In this document: in pieces, positions 1 to 9,713 of the stretch
How positions within the stretch are numbered: position 1 is the first letter of the stretch
How the letters are laid out: each line of letters opens with the position of its first letter
NCBI RefSeq assembly: GCF_000208925.1
Contig: NW_001914860.1
Span: 187,612 to 251,611, forward strand
Source of the DNA: Entamoeba histolytica HM-1:IMSS
Taxonomy: Eukaryota; Evosea; Mastigamoebida; Endamoebidae
Direction of reading: 5' to 3'
DNA: 64,000 nucleotides
The notes under the pieces: model-generated
What the model was told of the DNA's origin: nothing
Seen by the model: only the letters and a program-made list of their open reading frames with translations
Database searches by the model: none
Position numbers and translations under genes: made by a program

Positions 1-1132
1 CAATAGCCTTATAAATTTTATACAATCCATCTTGAATTCTTATTCGTTTTAATTCTTTCATATGTTCTTGTTTTTGAACTATTTCTTCTTGTTTTTTTTG
101 TTCCTCAATAATTTGTTGATCTTTTATTTCTTCTTGTTTTTTATCTTCTTCTATTGTTATTTGTTCTTTCATTTCTTCTTCTTCATTTAAAGAGTTATTC
201 AATTTTATGTTTTGTGTTTCTTCTTTCTTATTCTCTTCAGTGAGATGATCATTTTCATTTAAACGTTTATTAGCTTCCTCTAATTTTTGAAGATTTTCAA
301 TTCGTTCATTTTCACGTTGTTTTTCTTTATTAATATTATTTTGTTTTCTTTCTTTAATTCTATTACTTGCTTGCTCTGCTTTTGTTTCTGGAGTATCATT
401 TATTTGTTCATTTTCTACAACATTGTTTAAATGTACTTCTTTTCTTTCTTTATTACCAACTTCATAATAATGTAAAGACTGAACTCTATAACTTGTTGAA
501 CCACTTCCTCCATTTGTAGCAGATATTCCAAGATAGAATGGAGGAATATCAATATCTTCAATAGTAATACAATCCATATTAATATGATTAACCATAATTT
601 CAATAATAAGTTTTTTTTCATTAACTAAGTATTTAATTCTCAAAACAGCTCCATCTTTATCTTTTTGTATATTAGCTACAGAGCATTGATAATACATTTC
701 TGGTTTATATTTTAATATATCAACTCCATCATTTTTTAGTACTGATATCATAGGAATGTCTACATCTTCAAAATTGATAAATATTCCAATTCCTTTATAA
801 ATATTATATGCTCCAAATAAATCTCCTTCTTTTAATTTTTCTTCAGTCAACCATACTCCCATCCCTCCTCCACATTTTTCTTTACAAATAATATTCAATT
901 TTAATTGTAATTCAAAACTTGGTAAATCTACTTTATATTTCCCATTCATTATTGAACTTTTTCCAATACCATTTGGAGTAATTTGTACATAATTTTCAAA
1001 TACTATAATTGGTCCTTTCATATCATAATTTCTAACAACATTTTCTGGTTCTATAGGTTCTCTAAAAGATAAAACATCAACAACCATTTTAGATGAAGAG
1101 AGAAGAGCAAGTAATATTATTAAAATAATCAT
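1..1132 (-). CDS. L-type lectin (ERGIC-53/VIP36-like cargo receptor), 3' end cut by window edge
   Basis: The frame opens at the ATG at 1132-1130 and stays open to the left edge (about 377 codons), so the C-terminus, where a membrane segment and cytosolic tail are expected, is missing. A signal peptide (MIILIILLALLSSS) is followed by a beta-sandwich lectin domain at about residues 25-235. Landmarks are GGGMGVWLTEE, the GIGIFINFEDVD strand, ISVLKNDG and YLGISATNGGSGS, the pattern of ERGIC-53, VIP36 and Emp46. From about residue 255 the chain becomes a long Glu/Lys/Gln-rich coiled coil, as in the ERGIC-53 stalk. By family it would cycle between ER and Golgi and carry N-glycoproteins; this is inference. 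Some sugar-binding residues may differ from animal proteins. It is divergent from Elp3. Confidence 0.8.
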   Translation of the reverse strand, partial: MIILIILLALLSSSKMVVDVLSFREPIEPENVVRNYDMKGPIIVFENYVQITPNGIGKSSIMNGKYKVDLPSFELQLKLNIICKEKCGGGMGVWLTEEKLKEGDLFGAYNIYKGIGIFINFEDVDIPMISVLKNDGVDILKYKPEMYYQCSVANIQKDKDGAVLRIKYLVNEKKLIIEIMVNHINMDCITIEDIDIPPFYLGISATNGGSGSTSYRVQSLHYYEVGNKERKEVHLNNVVENEQINDTPETKAEQASNRIKERKQNNINKEKQRENERIENLQKLEEANKRLNENDHLTEENKKEETQNIKLNNSLNEEEEMKEQITIEEDKKQEEIKDQQIIEEQKKQEEIVQKQEHMKELKRIRIQDGLYKIYKAI

Positions 1133-1202
1133 TTTACTTTCTACTCTTTTAAGTTCTTCCTTTTTTATTAAAAAAAAAAATAAAAAATAAATCAAAAAAT
1201 TT

Positions 1203-1236
1203 ATTTGTTAGTAAAATTGTGTTATTACTAACAAAT
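1203..1236. repeat. Perfect 12-bp inverted repeat
   Basis: ATTTGTTAGTAA at 1203-1214 is the exact reverse complement of TTACTAACAAAT at 1225-1236, with a 10-nt loop. It shares the core TTTGTTAGT/ACTAACAAA with the longer hairpin 35 bases downstream. Confidence 0.85.
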
Positions 1237-1270
1237 TGTTTTATATTATTTTTACCCTTCTATTTAACCC

Positions 1271-1307
1271 TTTACTTTGTTAGTTCCTTACGAACTAACA
1301 AAGTAAA
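1271..1307. repeat. Perfect 16-bp inverted repeat
   Basis: TTTACTTTGTTAGTTC at 1271-1286 is the exact reverse complement of the 16 bases at 1292-1307, with a five-base loop (CTTAC). It is unusually long and not simple AT sequence. It lies about 139 bases upstream of the lectin ATG and 308 bases upstream of the Elp3 ATG. Confidence 0.9.
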
Positions 1308-1614
1308 TGCTTGTTAACTTAAACGTACAACTTCTATTGTATAGTTTATACAGACAAGCTATAAGAAGTGATTATAAATTTGTTGAAGTATATTTATGTA
1401 TAGTACAACTAATTTATAAATCATATAATTGAATTAATATATATCAATTATTAAATTAATTTGTTTGAGTCTTATTTTTCTGTTAAGAATAAAATAAAAC
1501 CATCAAATGTCCCTTTTTAAAAACCTCAAAAGAGAAAAATAGTAAAAAGATAAAAACCCTTCCGTTTATTTTTCATAAAAATTTTAACAGTCAAAAACTA
1601 ACAAATTCAATTAA

Positions 1615-3345
1615 ATGAAATCTAACGTTATAAGAGGTCGTAAAGGTCCTGCTAAGTATGGAAGAAATTCTGTTCAATTTGTTGCATGTATTAATGAAAT
1701 TGTTCAAGTAATGATTGATTTATATGAAAAAGGTGAAGAAATTAATTTAAATAAATTAAAGTCTCAAATGGCTCAAAAACATAATTTACATACTGCACCT
1801 AAACAAGTTGATATTATCGCTGCTATTCCTGATTCTCATCGTCCATTTCTTCTTCCTATTGTTAAATCAAAACCTGTTCGTACGGCTTCTGGTATTGTTG
1901 CTATTGCTGTAATGTGTAAACCACATCGTTGTCCAAACATTAGAACTAATGGTGATTCATGTGTTTATTGTCCTGGTGGATGTGATTCTGATTTTGAATA
2001 TTCTACACAATCTTATACTGGTTATGAACCAACTTCTATGCGTGCTGTTCGTGCAAGATACAATCCATATATTCAATCAAGATCAAGAGTAGAACAACTT
2101 CAAAAACTTGGTCATAGCGTTGAAAAAGTTGAGTATATTATTATGGGAGGTACATTCCTTTCTATGGATAAACATTATAGAGACTCTTTCATTCTTGGAT
2201 TATTTGATGCATTATCAGGACATGTTTCATCTACTGTTGAAGAGGCAGTACATTATGGAGAAAATTCTAAAGTAAAATGTGTTGCTTTAACTATTGAAAC
2301 ACGGCCTGATTGTTGTTCAGAGGATCATATAAGAGAAATGTTTAGATATGGAACAACACGTTTAGAAATTGGATTGCAATCAATTTTTGAAGATATTTGC
2401 AAAGAATGTAATAGAGGTCATACTGTTCAAGATTGTATTGGGTGTTATAAGAGATTAAAAGATGCAGGATATAAGATTGTTACTCATATGATGCCAAATC
2501 TTCCAGGTGTACCACCTGAAAGAGATGTTTTTACATATAGTGAAATGTTTAGTGATGGGGCATATCAATGTGATGGATTAAAACTATATCCATGTCTTGT
2601 TATTCGTGGAACTCGTTTATATGAAATGTGGAGAAAAGGACATTACCATTCATATACTTCTGAAGAAACTATTGATGTCCTTTCACGTATTCTTGCATTA
2701 ATTCCACCTTGGGTAAGAGTACATCGTATTCAAAGAGATATTCCAATTCCATTAGTTTCAGCTGGTGCTGATAAAGGTAATTTAAGAGAATACGTTCAAC
2801 GTCAAATGGATGCTAATAATTGGCCATGTAGAGATACTAGAACTAGAGAAGTTGGTATAGCTGCTCTACAAGGTAAACCAGGAAAGAAAGTCAAATGTGT
2901 AAAAGATATCGAATTAATAAGAAGAGATTATGTTGGTTCTGATGGATGGGAAACATTCTTATCATATGAAGACCCAGAAAATGATTTATTGATTGGATTA
3001 TTAAGACTTAGACTTCCAACTAATGAAAAGTTTATGCCAGAACTTAAAGGAAAAACATCCATCATAAGAGAATTACATGTCTATGGTACTTCTATTCCAG
3101 TTAATACTAAGAATTTAAATCAATTCCAACACATGGGTTATGGTGCTTTACTTATTCAAGAGGCTGAACGAATTGCTAGAGAAGAACATGGAAGTGATAA
3201 AATTGTTATTATTTCTGGTGTTGGGGTACGACATTATTATAGAAAATTTGGTTATACTTTAGATGGTCCATACATGGCTAAATCATTAAATGAGGATCAT
3301 CCACAACTACAAGATATTAGAAGATTTAATGATTATGAAAATTAA
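1615..3345 (+). CDS. ELP3: Elongator catalytic subunit Elp3 (radical SAM / acetyl-CoA tRNA uridine carboxymethylase)
   Basis: This 576-residue protein has the full length and order of eukaryotic Elp3. The radical SAM domain carries the cluster motif CX9CX2C (C106, C116, C119) around CVYCPGG, with the upstream Cys at 101. The GNAT-type acetyltransferase domain fills about residues 450-576, including the acetyl-CoA loop GYGALLIQEAERIA and the conserved YYRKFGY end. Elp3 modifies U34 of tRNA anticodons (cm5U and derivatives) as the catalytic core of Elongator. The start is the first ATG after a long AT-rich leader, and the N-terminal MKSNVIRGRKGPAK resembles other short-tailed Elp3 proteins. It is one uninterrupted exon. 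Confidence 0.96.
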   Translation: MKSNVIRGRKGPAKYGRNSVQFVACINEIVQVMIDLYEKGEEINLNKLKSQMAQKHNLHTAPKQVDIIAAIPDSHRPFLLPIVKSKPVRTASGIVAIAVMCKPHRCPNIRTNGDSCVYCPGGCDSDFEYSTQSYTGYEPTSMRAVRARYNPYIQSRSRVEQLQKLGHSVEKVEYIIMGGTFLSMDKHYRDSFILGLFDALSGHVSSTVEEAVHYGENSKVKCVALTIETRPDCCSEDHIREMFRYGTTRLEIGLQSIFEDICKECNRGHTVQDCIGCYKRLKDAGYKIVTHMMPNLPGVPPERDVFTYSEMFSDGAYQCDGLKLYPCLVIRGTRLYEMWRKGHYHSYTSEETIDVLSRILALIPPWVRVHRIQRDIPIPLVSAGADKGNLREYVQRQMDANNWPCRDTRTREVGIAALQGKPGKKVKCVKDIELIRRDYVGSDGWETFLSYEDPENDLLIGLLRLRLPTNEKFMPELKGKTSIIRELHVYGTSIPVNTKNLNQFQHMGYGALLIQEAERIAREEHGSDKIVIISGVGVRHYYRKFGYTLDGPYMAKSLNEDHPQLQDIRRFNDYEN

Positions 3346-3890
3346 TTGAAAATGGTTTTTTTTATTTTTTCTTTGAAATAGTCAAGTGTTTATCTTACGT
3401 TTACTTTTAGATACAGTTGTATATTCACTTTCATTTTACTAATTAAAAAACTTCTTATTTCAATGACAATCATATTTCTTTGTTTATAAAATATTTAAAA
3501 ACTCTTTGTTTAATTAAAAAAAAGACTTGTTTTTGAATTAATTTATTATTATATTAAAAATAATAATAAATTATATTTTAGAAATAACTAACGATTTAAA
3601 ATCATTCTTTTTAAATAAAACTCAGTTGATGGAAATTATATAAATTCTTTATTCAATAACGTTCTTAAACTAACATAAAATATACTCAATAACAATAAAC
3701 CTTTATGGTAGTTGTCATTTTTCTTACCAATAATAACAAAAATATAAAAACCAAAGAAGATATATCAAATCAAATAAGTCTTGGAATATATACAAATTTT
3801 AATTTATAAAATTTGAATGAAATAAATGTTGTGATTAGCTTAAAAACAAATATTTTAAAACAGAAACTAGAATTATTAAATTAACTTTAT
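3346..3890. other. Intergenic spacer with an AT-only hairpin
   Basis: No gene is seen. A 14-bp perfect inverted repeat (3539-3552 with 3560-3573, 7-nt loop) is made only of A and T and could arise by composition. The rest is AT-rich spacer and the presumed RhoGEF promoter. Confidence 0.6.
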
Positions 3891-6209
3891 ATGAATTACT
3901 TGATTATTCTATATTCTAAAACAGATAGAATTTCATTCCCTATAAACGTTCTGAGTAATCCTAAGTTTAAGAAATCAACATTATCTTCTCTAATATGTTA
4001 TTCAACCCCTATTAGTAGTGATATTGAAATCAATTTCAATGGAACAAGTTTTGAATATAAAGAAATTGAAGTAGTTATGAAGTATATTTTAGATTATCCT
4101 TTAGCAATATACGAACTTACTAAACAACAAACATTTGAAATAGCAGCTATATTAGTCAAATATCAAATTCCTCCATTAGATATTTTTAAATATTTACAAA
4201 TAGAAGAAAAACAACAAATAAACTTTATGAAAACATTCCTTAAAATCATTAATAATGATGTTGTTAATGCTATCATTAAAAGTCAAGTCTCTAATGAGGA
4301 AAAGATGTTAATTACAAAAACACTCTTTGAACTAACTGGAGAAAATCCACAGAATTTTAGAACACCTAAAATTATTTCACGAATTACTGAATGGTGTAGA
4401 GAAAGTAAAACGATTGAAAGAAATAACCTTAATAATTCTTGTAACACAAGAAAAAATGGGAGGTCATTATCATTACCTTTATTACCAATAAAATCATCTT
4501 TAAATGAATTAGAAGGTATAACTTCTCAAAAAGAAGGAATGAGTAATAAATTAATAACAGAAAAAAAAGATGTAGTAAAGAAAAAATTAAGGTTCTCACT
4601 TCCAAACATAAGAAGATTAACAGGTAAGGGATTAACCCTCAAATATCTCTCATCAATAAACCAGAATAAGGAAGAAGAAAAAAGACACTCACAAGAAGAA
4701 AACCAAATAAATAATAAAATGATTAAAAGTGAACAACCTAAAAGAAGAATGACTTCTTATGAACAAATGTTATTACCAACAAGTAAAGATAATCTCTCAT
4801 TTAAAAAAAATATTAGACAACTAAATAGTTTTATAAAAAGCAGAAAATATGATAATTTGATTGAAGAAGATAAAGCAACATTACCTCAGTGTTTAGAGTT
4901 AAAAAGATGTGAACAAAATAAATCTATAAAAAAGAAAGTAAAAATGCTTGAGCTGAAAAAGAATAGGCCAAGAGCAATTACATTGTTATTTGAAAATATA
5001 GAACAAAAACAAATGACTGAAGATGAAATAAGGTTATTTCCTTTAATAAGTCCAAAACTCAAAAATAAAGAAATAATAGTAAAACAACCACCATTACTTC
5101 TTTCTCCTAAATTATCATTCACTATAAAACAAACACAAAAAGTACTTGAGAATAACGATAAGAGAATTATTTTGCTTCAATCATATTTAAGAGGATTATT
5201 AGTTAGAAATAAATATAAAGCAAAATTACTTATTAAAAGAAAGAGAGTGTTTAAAGAATTAACTGAAACAGAAGAGAAATTATACAAAAATTTACAACTT
5301 ATCAATAAATATTTTATAAATCCTCTAAATGAATTTGTTAATAATGGATTAATTAAGAAAGAATTAATAAATTATATTTTTAATGAATTTTATGATAAAG
5401 TTTGTATTAGTTCAATGAGAATTAGTATTTGTTTAAGAAAGGTATTAGATAAATATGATTCAGAAGTAGTAATTTCTAATGTTTTAGAAGAGTGTTATAT
5501 ATTTGCATCATCGTTATTAAAATTTACTATTAATTATAACACGGGAGCTAATGTATGGGAACAAATTAAAACCTTGAAATGTGTAAAAGACTTAATCAAT
5601 ACAAATAAAGACCAACCAGAGTTAGGTCATCAAGAATTAGAACAATTATTAATTCAACCAGTTCAAAGAACAATGAGATATCCTATTTTAATATTAGAAT
5701 TATTAAAAAATACACCAATAAAGAATCCAGATTATAATCGTTTAAAAGAAGTATATCATAAATATCATAATTTTTCATTATTAATTGATGAATGTACTAG
5801 TTTTAGAGATAAATTACAATATGAATTACAAAAACGTGATAAAATAGAATATTTTATTTTTAATAGACTATTATTTAATAAATGTAAAATTGAAACAAAA
5901 GATAAAAAGAAATACACACTTCTTATTTGTAATGATATTCTTTTATGTTCTTTAAAAATTGGAACTATTCAATATTCTTTTACTGAATATCCAATTAATC
6001 AAAATATAATTTGTTCTTACAATAAACGTCAATTGATAGTTAAAGATACTAAAACAAATAAAACATTAGAAGTTATTTGTTCAAATGATAAACAGTCAAA
6101 ACAATGTTCTGATATTATAAACAAAATTGTTAAAGATAAATGGTATATATTAGAAGACATCAAATTAAATACCTCTTTTAAAGAGAAAGACAATAATTTC
6201 ATTTTATAA
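3891..6209 (+). CDS. RhoGEF with IQ motif, DH and PH domains
   Basis: The 772-residue protein has a charged disordered middle (about 150-420) and an IQ calmodulin-binding motif near 425-442 (LLQSYLRGLLVRNKY). A DH (Dbl) domain follows at about 450-650: TEEKLYKNLQLINKYFINPL opens it, and the conserved LLIQPVQRTMRYPILILELLK helix is clear. A PH-like region fills 655-760 (IEYFIFNRLLFN, YTLLICNDILLCS). DH-PH proteins exchange GDP for GTP on Rho/Rac, which control the actin cytoskeleton in this amoeba. The first 110 residues loosely resemble a BTB/POZ fold (NGTSFEYKEIEVVMKYILDY), a weak suggestion. Calmodulin regulation is inferred from the IQ motif. Confidence 0.9.
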   Translation: MNYLIILYSKTDRISFPINVLSNPKFKKSTLSSLICYSTPISSDIEINFNGTSFEYKEIEVVMKYILDYPLAIYELTKQQTFEIAAILVKYQIPPLDIFKYLQIEEKQQINFMKTFLKIINNDVVNAIIKSQVSNEEKMLITKTLFELTGENPQNFRTPKIISRITEWCRESKTIERNNLNNSCNTRKNGRSLSLPLLPIKSSLNELEGITSQKEGMSNKLITEKKDVVKKKLRFSLPNIRRLTGKGLTLKYLSSINQNKEEEKRHSQEENQINNKMIKSEQPKRRMTSYEQMLLPTSKDNLSFKKNIRQLNSFIKSRKYDNLIEEDKATLPQCLELKRCEQNKSIKKKVKMLELKKNRPRAITLLFENIEQKQMTEDEIRLFPLISPKLKNKEIIVKQPPLLLSPKLSFTIKQTQKVLENNDKRIILLQSYLRGLLVRNKYKAKLLIKRKRVFKELTETEEKLYKNLQLINKYFINPLNEFVNNGLIKKELINYIFNEFYDKVCISSMRISICLRKVLDKYDSEVVISNVLEECYIFASSLLKFTINYNTGANVWEQIKTLKCVKDLINTNKDQPELGHQELEQLLIQPVQRTMRYPILILELLKNTPIKNPDYNRLKEVYHKYHNFSLLIDECTSFRDKLQYELQKRDKIEYFIFNRLLFNKCKIETKDKKKYTLLICNDILLCSLKIGTIQYSFTEYPINQNIICSYNKRQLIVKDTKTNKTLEVICSNDKQSKQCSDIINKIVKDKWYILEDIKLNTSFKEKDNNFIL

Positions 6210-6688
6210 TATATTTAAATATCAAAAAAAAAAATAATAATTTGTTGCATTTTTGTTTGTTTTTAAACCATTTTTTAAAAGAAAATGAAACATACTTAAA
6301 ATTTTATATTTTATTGATTAAATAAATCTATTTTTGATATTTATATAATTAGAAAACCCATTGATTTGATTTTAATTTATTTCTATTAGAAAAAACAAAA
6401 TAATATTGTTTTCAGAAGAATAAATGAATTAATACATTCTTCTAAATATAACTTTTTAATAAATTCCATATATAATATAAGAGATTCACAAAAATAAATA
6501 CTTTATTGGTTCTAAAAATTTCTATTAAAAGAAAATAAAAGTAATAAATTCCTAAAAAAGACTATATGCTAAAAATAGAAAAAAATAAAAAATAAAATCG
6601 TTTTTGTTTTTGTAAAAAACAACAAAATTATGATTTGTTTTCAAAATGAAAATAATAAAAGTTTCTTCTTTTTTAGATCTTATTCATT
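6210..6688. other. Intergenic spacer
   Basis: AT-rich sequence with homopolymer A and T runs. No coding, RNA or repeat feature was recognised. Confidence 0.6.
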
Positions 6689-7237
6689 ATGCAATCTAAG
6701 TCACCTAAAGTCATCAATGAAAATCTTTGGAAAAGAAAAGGAAAAGAAGATGACTCAAGTTTACAAAGTTTCTATATTGGAGTATTGAATAAATTTTATG
6801 ATATTCGAATTGAAAAACCTAAACTTAATAAAATGAAGGAATATCCATTTTTTAGAATTATATCAATTGCTACAGAAAATGATGAAATTCCATTAGCTGA
6901 ATATGTAGACAATAGGTGTAATGAAATATATGATTCAGACCTTTTAAATGGTATTCAAATATCTAGTGTAGAAAGGAGGTTTGAAAAGAATTTAATAAGA
7001 GAAACATTAAATATTTTATTGGATGCAGTTGAAATGAAAAATTATTTAGTTCATTCAAGTAAAGGAAAGATTCATGTTGATAAAAATATATTTTATATTA
7101 AAGATTTCTTTCACACTAAACAGATTCTTGATAAAGGACAAGAAATTAATTCATTTATATGTTCTCTTTTTAATAATGACGATGATATTCTCTTGAGTAG
7201 AAACGACTTTACAATTCAACAAATTCTTGGTTTTTAA
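6689..7237 (+). CDS. Hypothetical protein, 182 aa
   Basis: I do not recognise a family. The frame is clean, starts at ATG and has ordinary Entamoeba codon use. The protein is soluble and mixed-charge, with no signal peptide or membrane segment. The middle (LAEYVDNRCNEIYDSDLLNG, then RFEKNLIRETLNILLDAVEM) looks helical. It sits between AT-rich spacers of about 400 bases or more, which supports an independent gene. It is probably lineage-specific. Confidence 0.7.
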   Translation: MQSKSPKVINENLWKRKGKEDDSSLQSFYIGVLNKFYDIRIEKPKLNKMKEYPFFRIISIATENDEIPLAEYVDNRCNEIYDSDLLNGIQISSVERRFEKNLIRETLNILLDAVEMKNYLVHSSKGKIHVDKNIFYIKDFFHTKQILDKGQEINSFICSLFNNDDDILLSRNDFTIQQILGF

Positions 7238-7642
7238 GTAATCGCTGTATTTTGTTATTTCAAATTTTGTTTTATATTTCTTTTTTTTATTTTTTAAATA
7301 AATGATAAATTTGTGATTATTTTGTTTGTATTATTCTCATTTTACTTTCATTTATTGAACTGTAAAGAATAATGTGTTTGTATTTACTCAAAAAAAAAAA
7401 TTATTATTTTCATTTCTCTTATTTACTTAAAAAAACTTTAGTTGTCTATAACACATCACTAGCTTAAACTAATATGTAACACTTTTTTTTAATAACAATT
7501 TCGTATATGATTAAAAACAAAATAGTAAAATTGTCAATATAAAATATCCTATTAAAGATGTAATAAATAATTTTATTAATTAAATGTTTTATTAAAGTTA
7601 TTGACAACAACTACTTCAACTTTATTAAACAAACGTTTCTTT
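7238..7642. other. Convergent intergenic region
   Basis: This is the 3' spacer between two converging genes. It is AT-rich with several A and T runs, and nothing else is seen. Confidence 0.6.
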
Positions 7643-8668
7643 TTATAAATTAAAATGAATTAATTGTGATAGTTCTTTCAGCAGTCTTTCATTTGTTTCA
7701 TTCTTCTCTAAAACATATCCTTTCATTATTTTAGTTTGTATTTCTTTAATTATTTTGTCTAATGCTTGTTGTGTTTGTTCTTGTTCTTTTTCTTGAATTA
7801 TTGTATTTAAAGAGAATGGTTTAGAAGTAGGACTTTCTTCTTTCTTTCCAATTTGGCTTTTATTCTCTTGTTCTTTTGTTTTTTCTTCATTTTCATGAGC
7901 AAAAGTATTGGTTGAATTGATAATACCAGCTTCATTACTTTGTTCTTGGACAATTTGTTTTGATAAACTATTTTGATTTTCAATGACAGGTGTTTGCTTA
8001 GATGTCATATGAGTCACTTCTTTTTCTAACTTTTCTTCTCCATCAGAAAAGGCTTCTCTGATCAATCTCTCTGCTTCACTTTTTCTTTCTAGTTCATTCT
8101 CATCACAGTCCTCCATCTTTTCATTTCTTTCTTCAATTCTCCCTTCAACAAACCCATTTCCTGTTTCATCTTCATCTATAAATATTCCAAAACCATCTCC
8201 CCCAAAATGTTGAATAACAAAAGCACTTGGTTTTGAGTTACACACCTTTTCAAGTACATTCTTAAATTCTTGAAAATTTTCTTCCTTTTTGCCTAGTGAT
8301 AATTCAGCTACTTTAATGATACTTTCAGGATTAGTTGTTGGATTCATTTTACTTAAAACATTTCCTACTTTTGTTCCTGATTGTGGATCTATTAAAGAAA
8401 CATCTCGAAAAAATTTATTTATTACAGGTATCTTTCCAAGTTGTGGTAAGTCAAGGCTTCGTATCATTTGTTTAAAACTTCCAATAGTAGAACGAGGTAG
8501 TATCACTGATAGTGCATAAAAGAAATCATTAAATGTTTGTATTTCTTTTTTGTGATAACATTCAATCACTTTTTGAAAGTGTTTTTGAACATTGTTTGTG
8601 TTAAACTTTTCATCAATTTCTCTTCCAAATAATTGTATTGGAGTAAACATTTTACGTTCATCTATCAT
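7643..8668 (-). CDS. Hypothetical protein, 341 aa, with disordered charged tail
   Basis: I do not recognise a family. The N-terminal 175 residues look folded, with landmarks FNDFFYALSVILPRSTIGSF and SKPSAFVIQHFGGDGFGIFI. The rest is a Glu/Lys/Gln-rich disordered or coiled region ending in helical KNETNERLLKELSQLIHFNL. A second in-frame Met at residue 7 (MFTPIQLFGREI) is an alternative start. No signal peptide or transmembrane segment is present. Confidence 0.72.
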   Translation of the reverse strand: MIDERKMFTPIQLFGREIDEKFNTNNVQKHFQKVIECYHKKEIQTFNDFFYALSVILPRSTIGSFKQMIRSLDLPQLGKIPVINKFFRDVSLIDPQSGTKVGNVLSKMNPTTNPESIIKVAELSLGKKEENFQEFKNVLEKVCNSKPSAFVIQHFGGDGFGIFIDEDETGNGFVEGRIEERNEKMEDCDENELERKSEAERLIREAFSDGEEKLEKEVTHMTSKQTPVIENQNSLSKQIVQEQSNEAGIINSTNTFAHENEEKTKEQENKSQIGKKEESPTSKPFSLNTIIQEKEQEQTQQALDKIIKEIQTKIMKGYVLEKNETNERLLKELSQLIHFNL

Positions 8669-9713
8669 AAAAATGTCAATAGAAACTTAAAATTACTTTT
8701 TTTCCAAAAATATTATGGATTTATTTCTCTTCTCTACACTCTTAATTTTTATCTTACTCTCTTTAAATTAGTAATTTGACATTTCATTATTTAACATCAT
8801 GAACAAAGAATTAATAATGTAGTGATTATTTTATTTTTGTTATAAATAAGAATAATGATTTATTATTTGAATAATCTTCTTTGATTATTTTGAGTATTAT
8901 TCTTGATATTATCATATTAAACTTATTTCTTATATTTTATTACTTCTACTTGTTATGATATTATTATTTGGAAAATAAAATGATGTTAACTGAATTATAT
9001 TTTGTTAATAGAATAGTTATAATTTCATTTCATCATTTAAATGAGGATAAGACACGAACAATGAATGTGTAGAGTCAAGTTAAGTTTTTCTTTATTACAA
9101 CTAATAAATACAAACAGTATTTAAATGGTCAAATATCTTTGTATATAATTTCATAATACAAATAATGTTAAAATGAACATCAAAATACAACAATAATCTA
9201 TTGAATTTATTCAGCAGATGATTATGATATTAGTTTTTGAGTATTTAATAAGTTGTAGACATTCTATAATAGGACAATAAAGTAAACTTCTTTTTTATGT
9301 TCATTTATTCTCATTCATTTAAATATATTAATTCAACACATTTTAATATAATAAAAATTAAATGATAATGAACAATATTGTTTTAGTTTAAAATGGAAAT
9401 ACTAATATACAAAAATAATGAAAAAATAAAATTATAATATGAAAAAGATATATCAGCATAACGATTGTGTAATAAACATTAAGTTTCTTTTATATNNNNN
9501 NNNNNNNNNNNNNNNNNNNNNNNNNNNNNNNNNNNNNNNNNNNNNNNNNNNNNNNNNNNNNNNNNNNNNNNNNNNNNNNNNNNNNNNNNNNNNNNAAATA
9601 TGATAAAACATGATACTATGAATATGTTGTATTTTTAAATCAATAAAAAAACAAAAACTAATTCTATTTTCATAGAATATTTAACTAAATATGTGATATA
9701 TAACGAAATAAAA
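8669..9713. other. Intergenic region containing an assembly gap
   Basis: No gene is seen on either side of the gap. The sequence is AT-rich and carries the promoter region of the 7643-8668 gene at its left end. What lies in or beyond the gap cannot be judged. Confidence 0.6.
9496..9595. other. Assembly gap, 100 N
   Basis: Exactly 100 Ns, a conventional scaffold gap of unknown true size. Confidence 0.99.

Larger units (their letters stand above)
1133..1614. other. Divergent intergenic region between lectin and Elp3
   Basis: No gene is seen. The region should hold both promoters. It contains two perfect inverted repeats, listed separately, and a third copy of their shared core AACTAACAAA at 1596-1605, nine bases before the Elp3 ATG. 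Confidence 0.7.

Noticed and set aside
3539..3573. 14-bp perfect hairpin made only of A and T
   Set aside because: In DNA this AT-rich such a palindrome can arise by chance; kept only as a note in the spacer entry.
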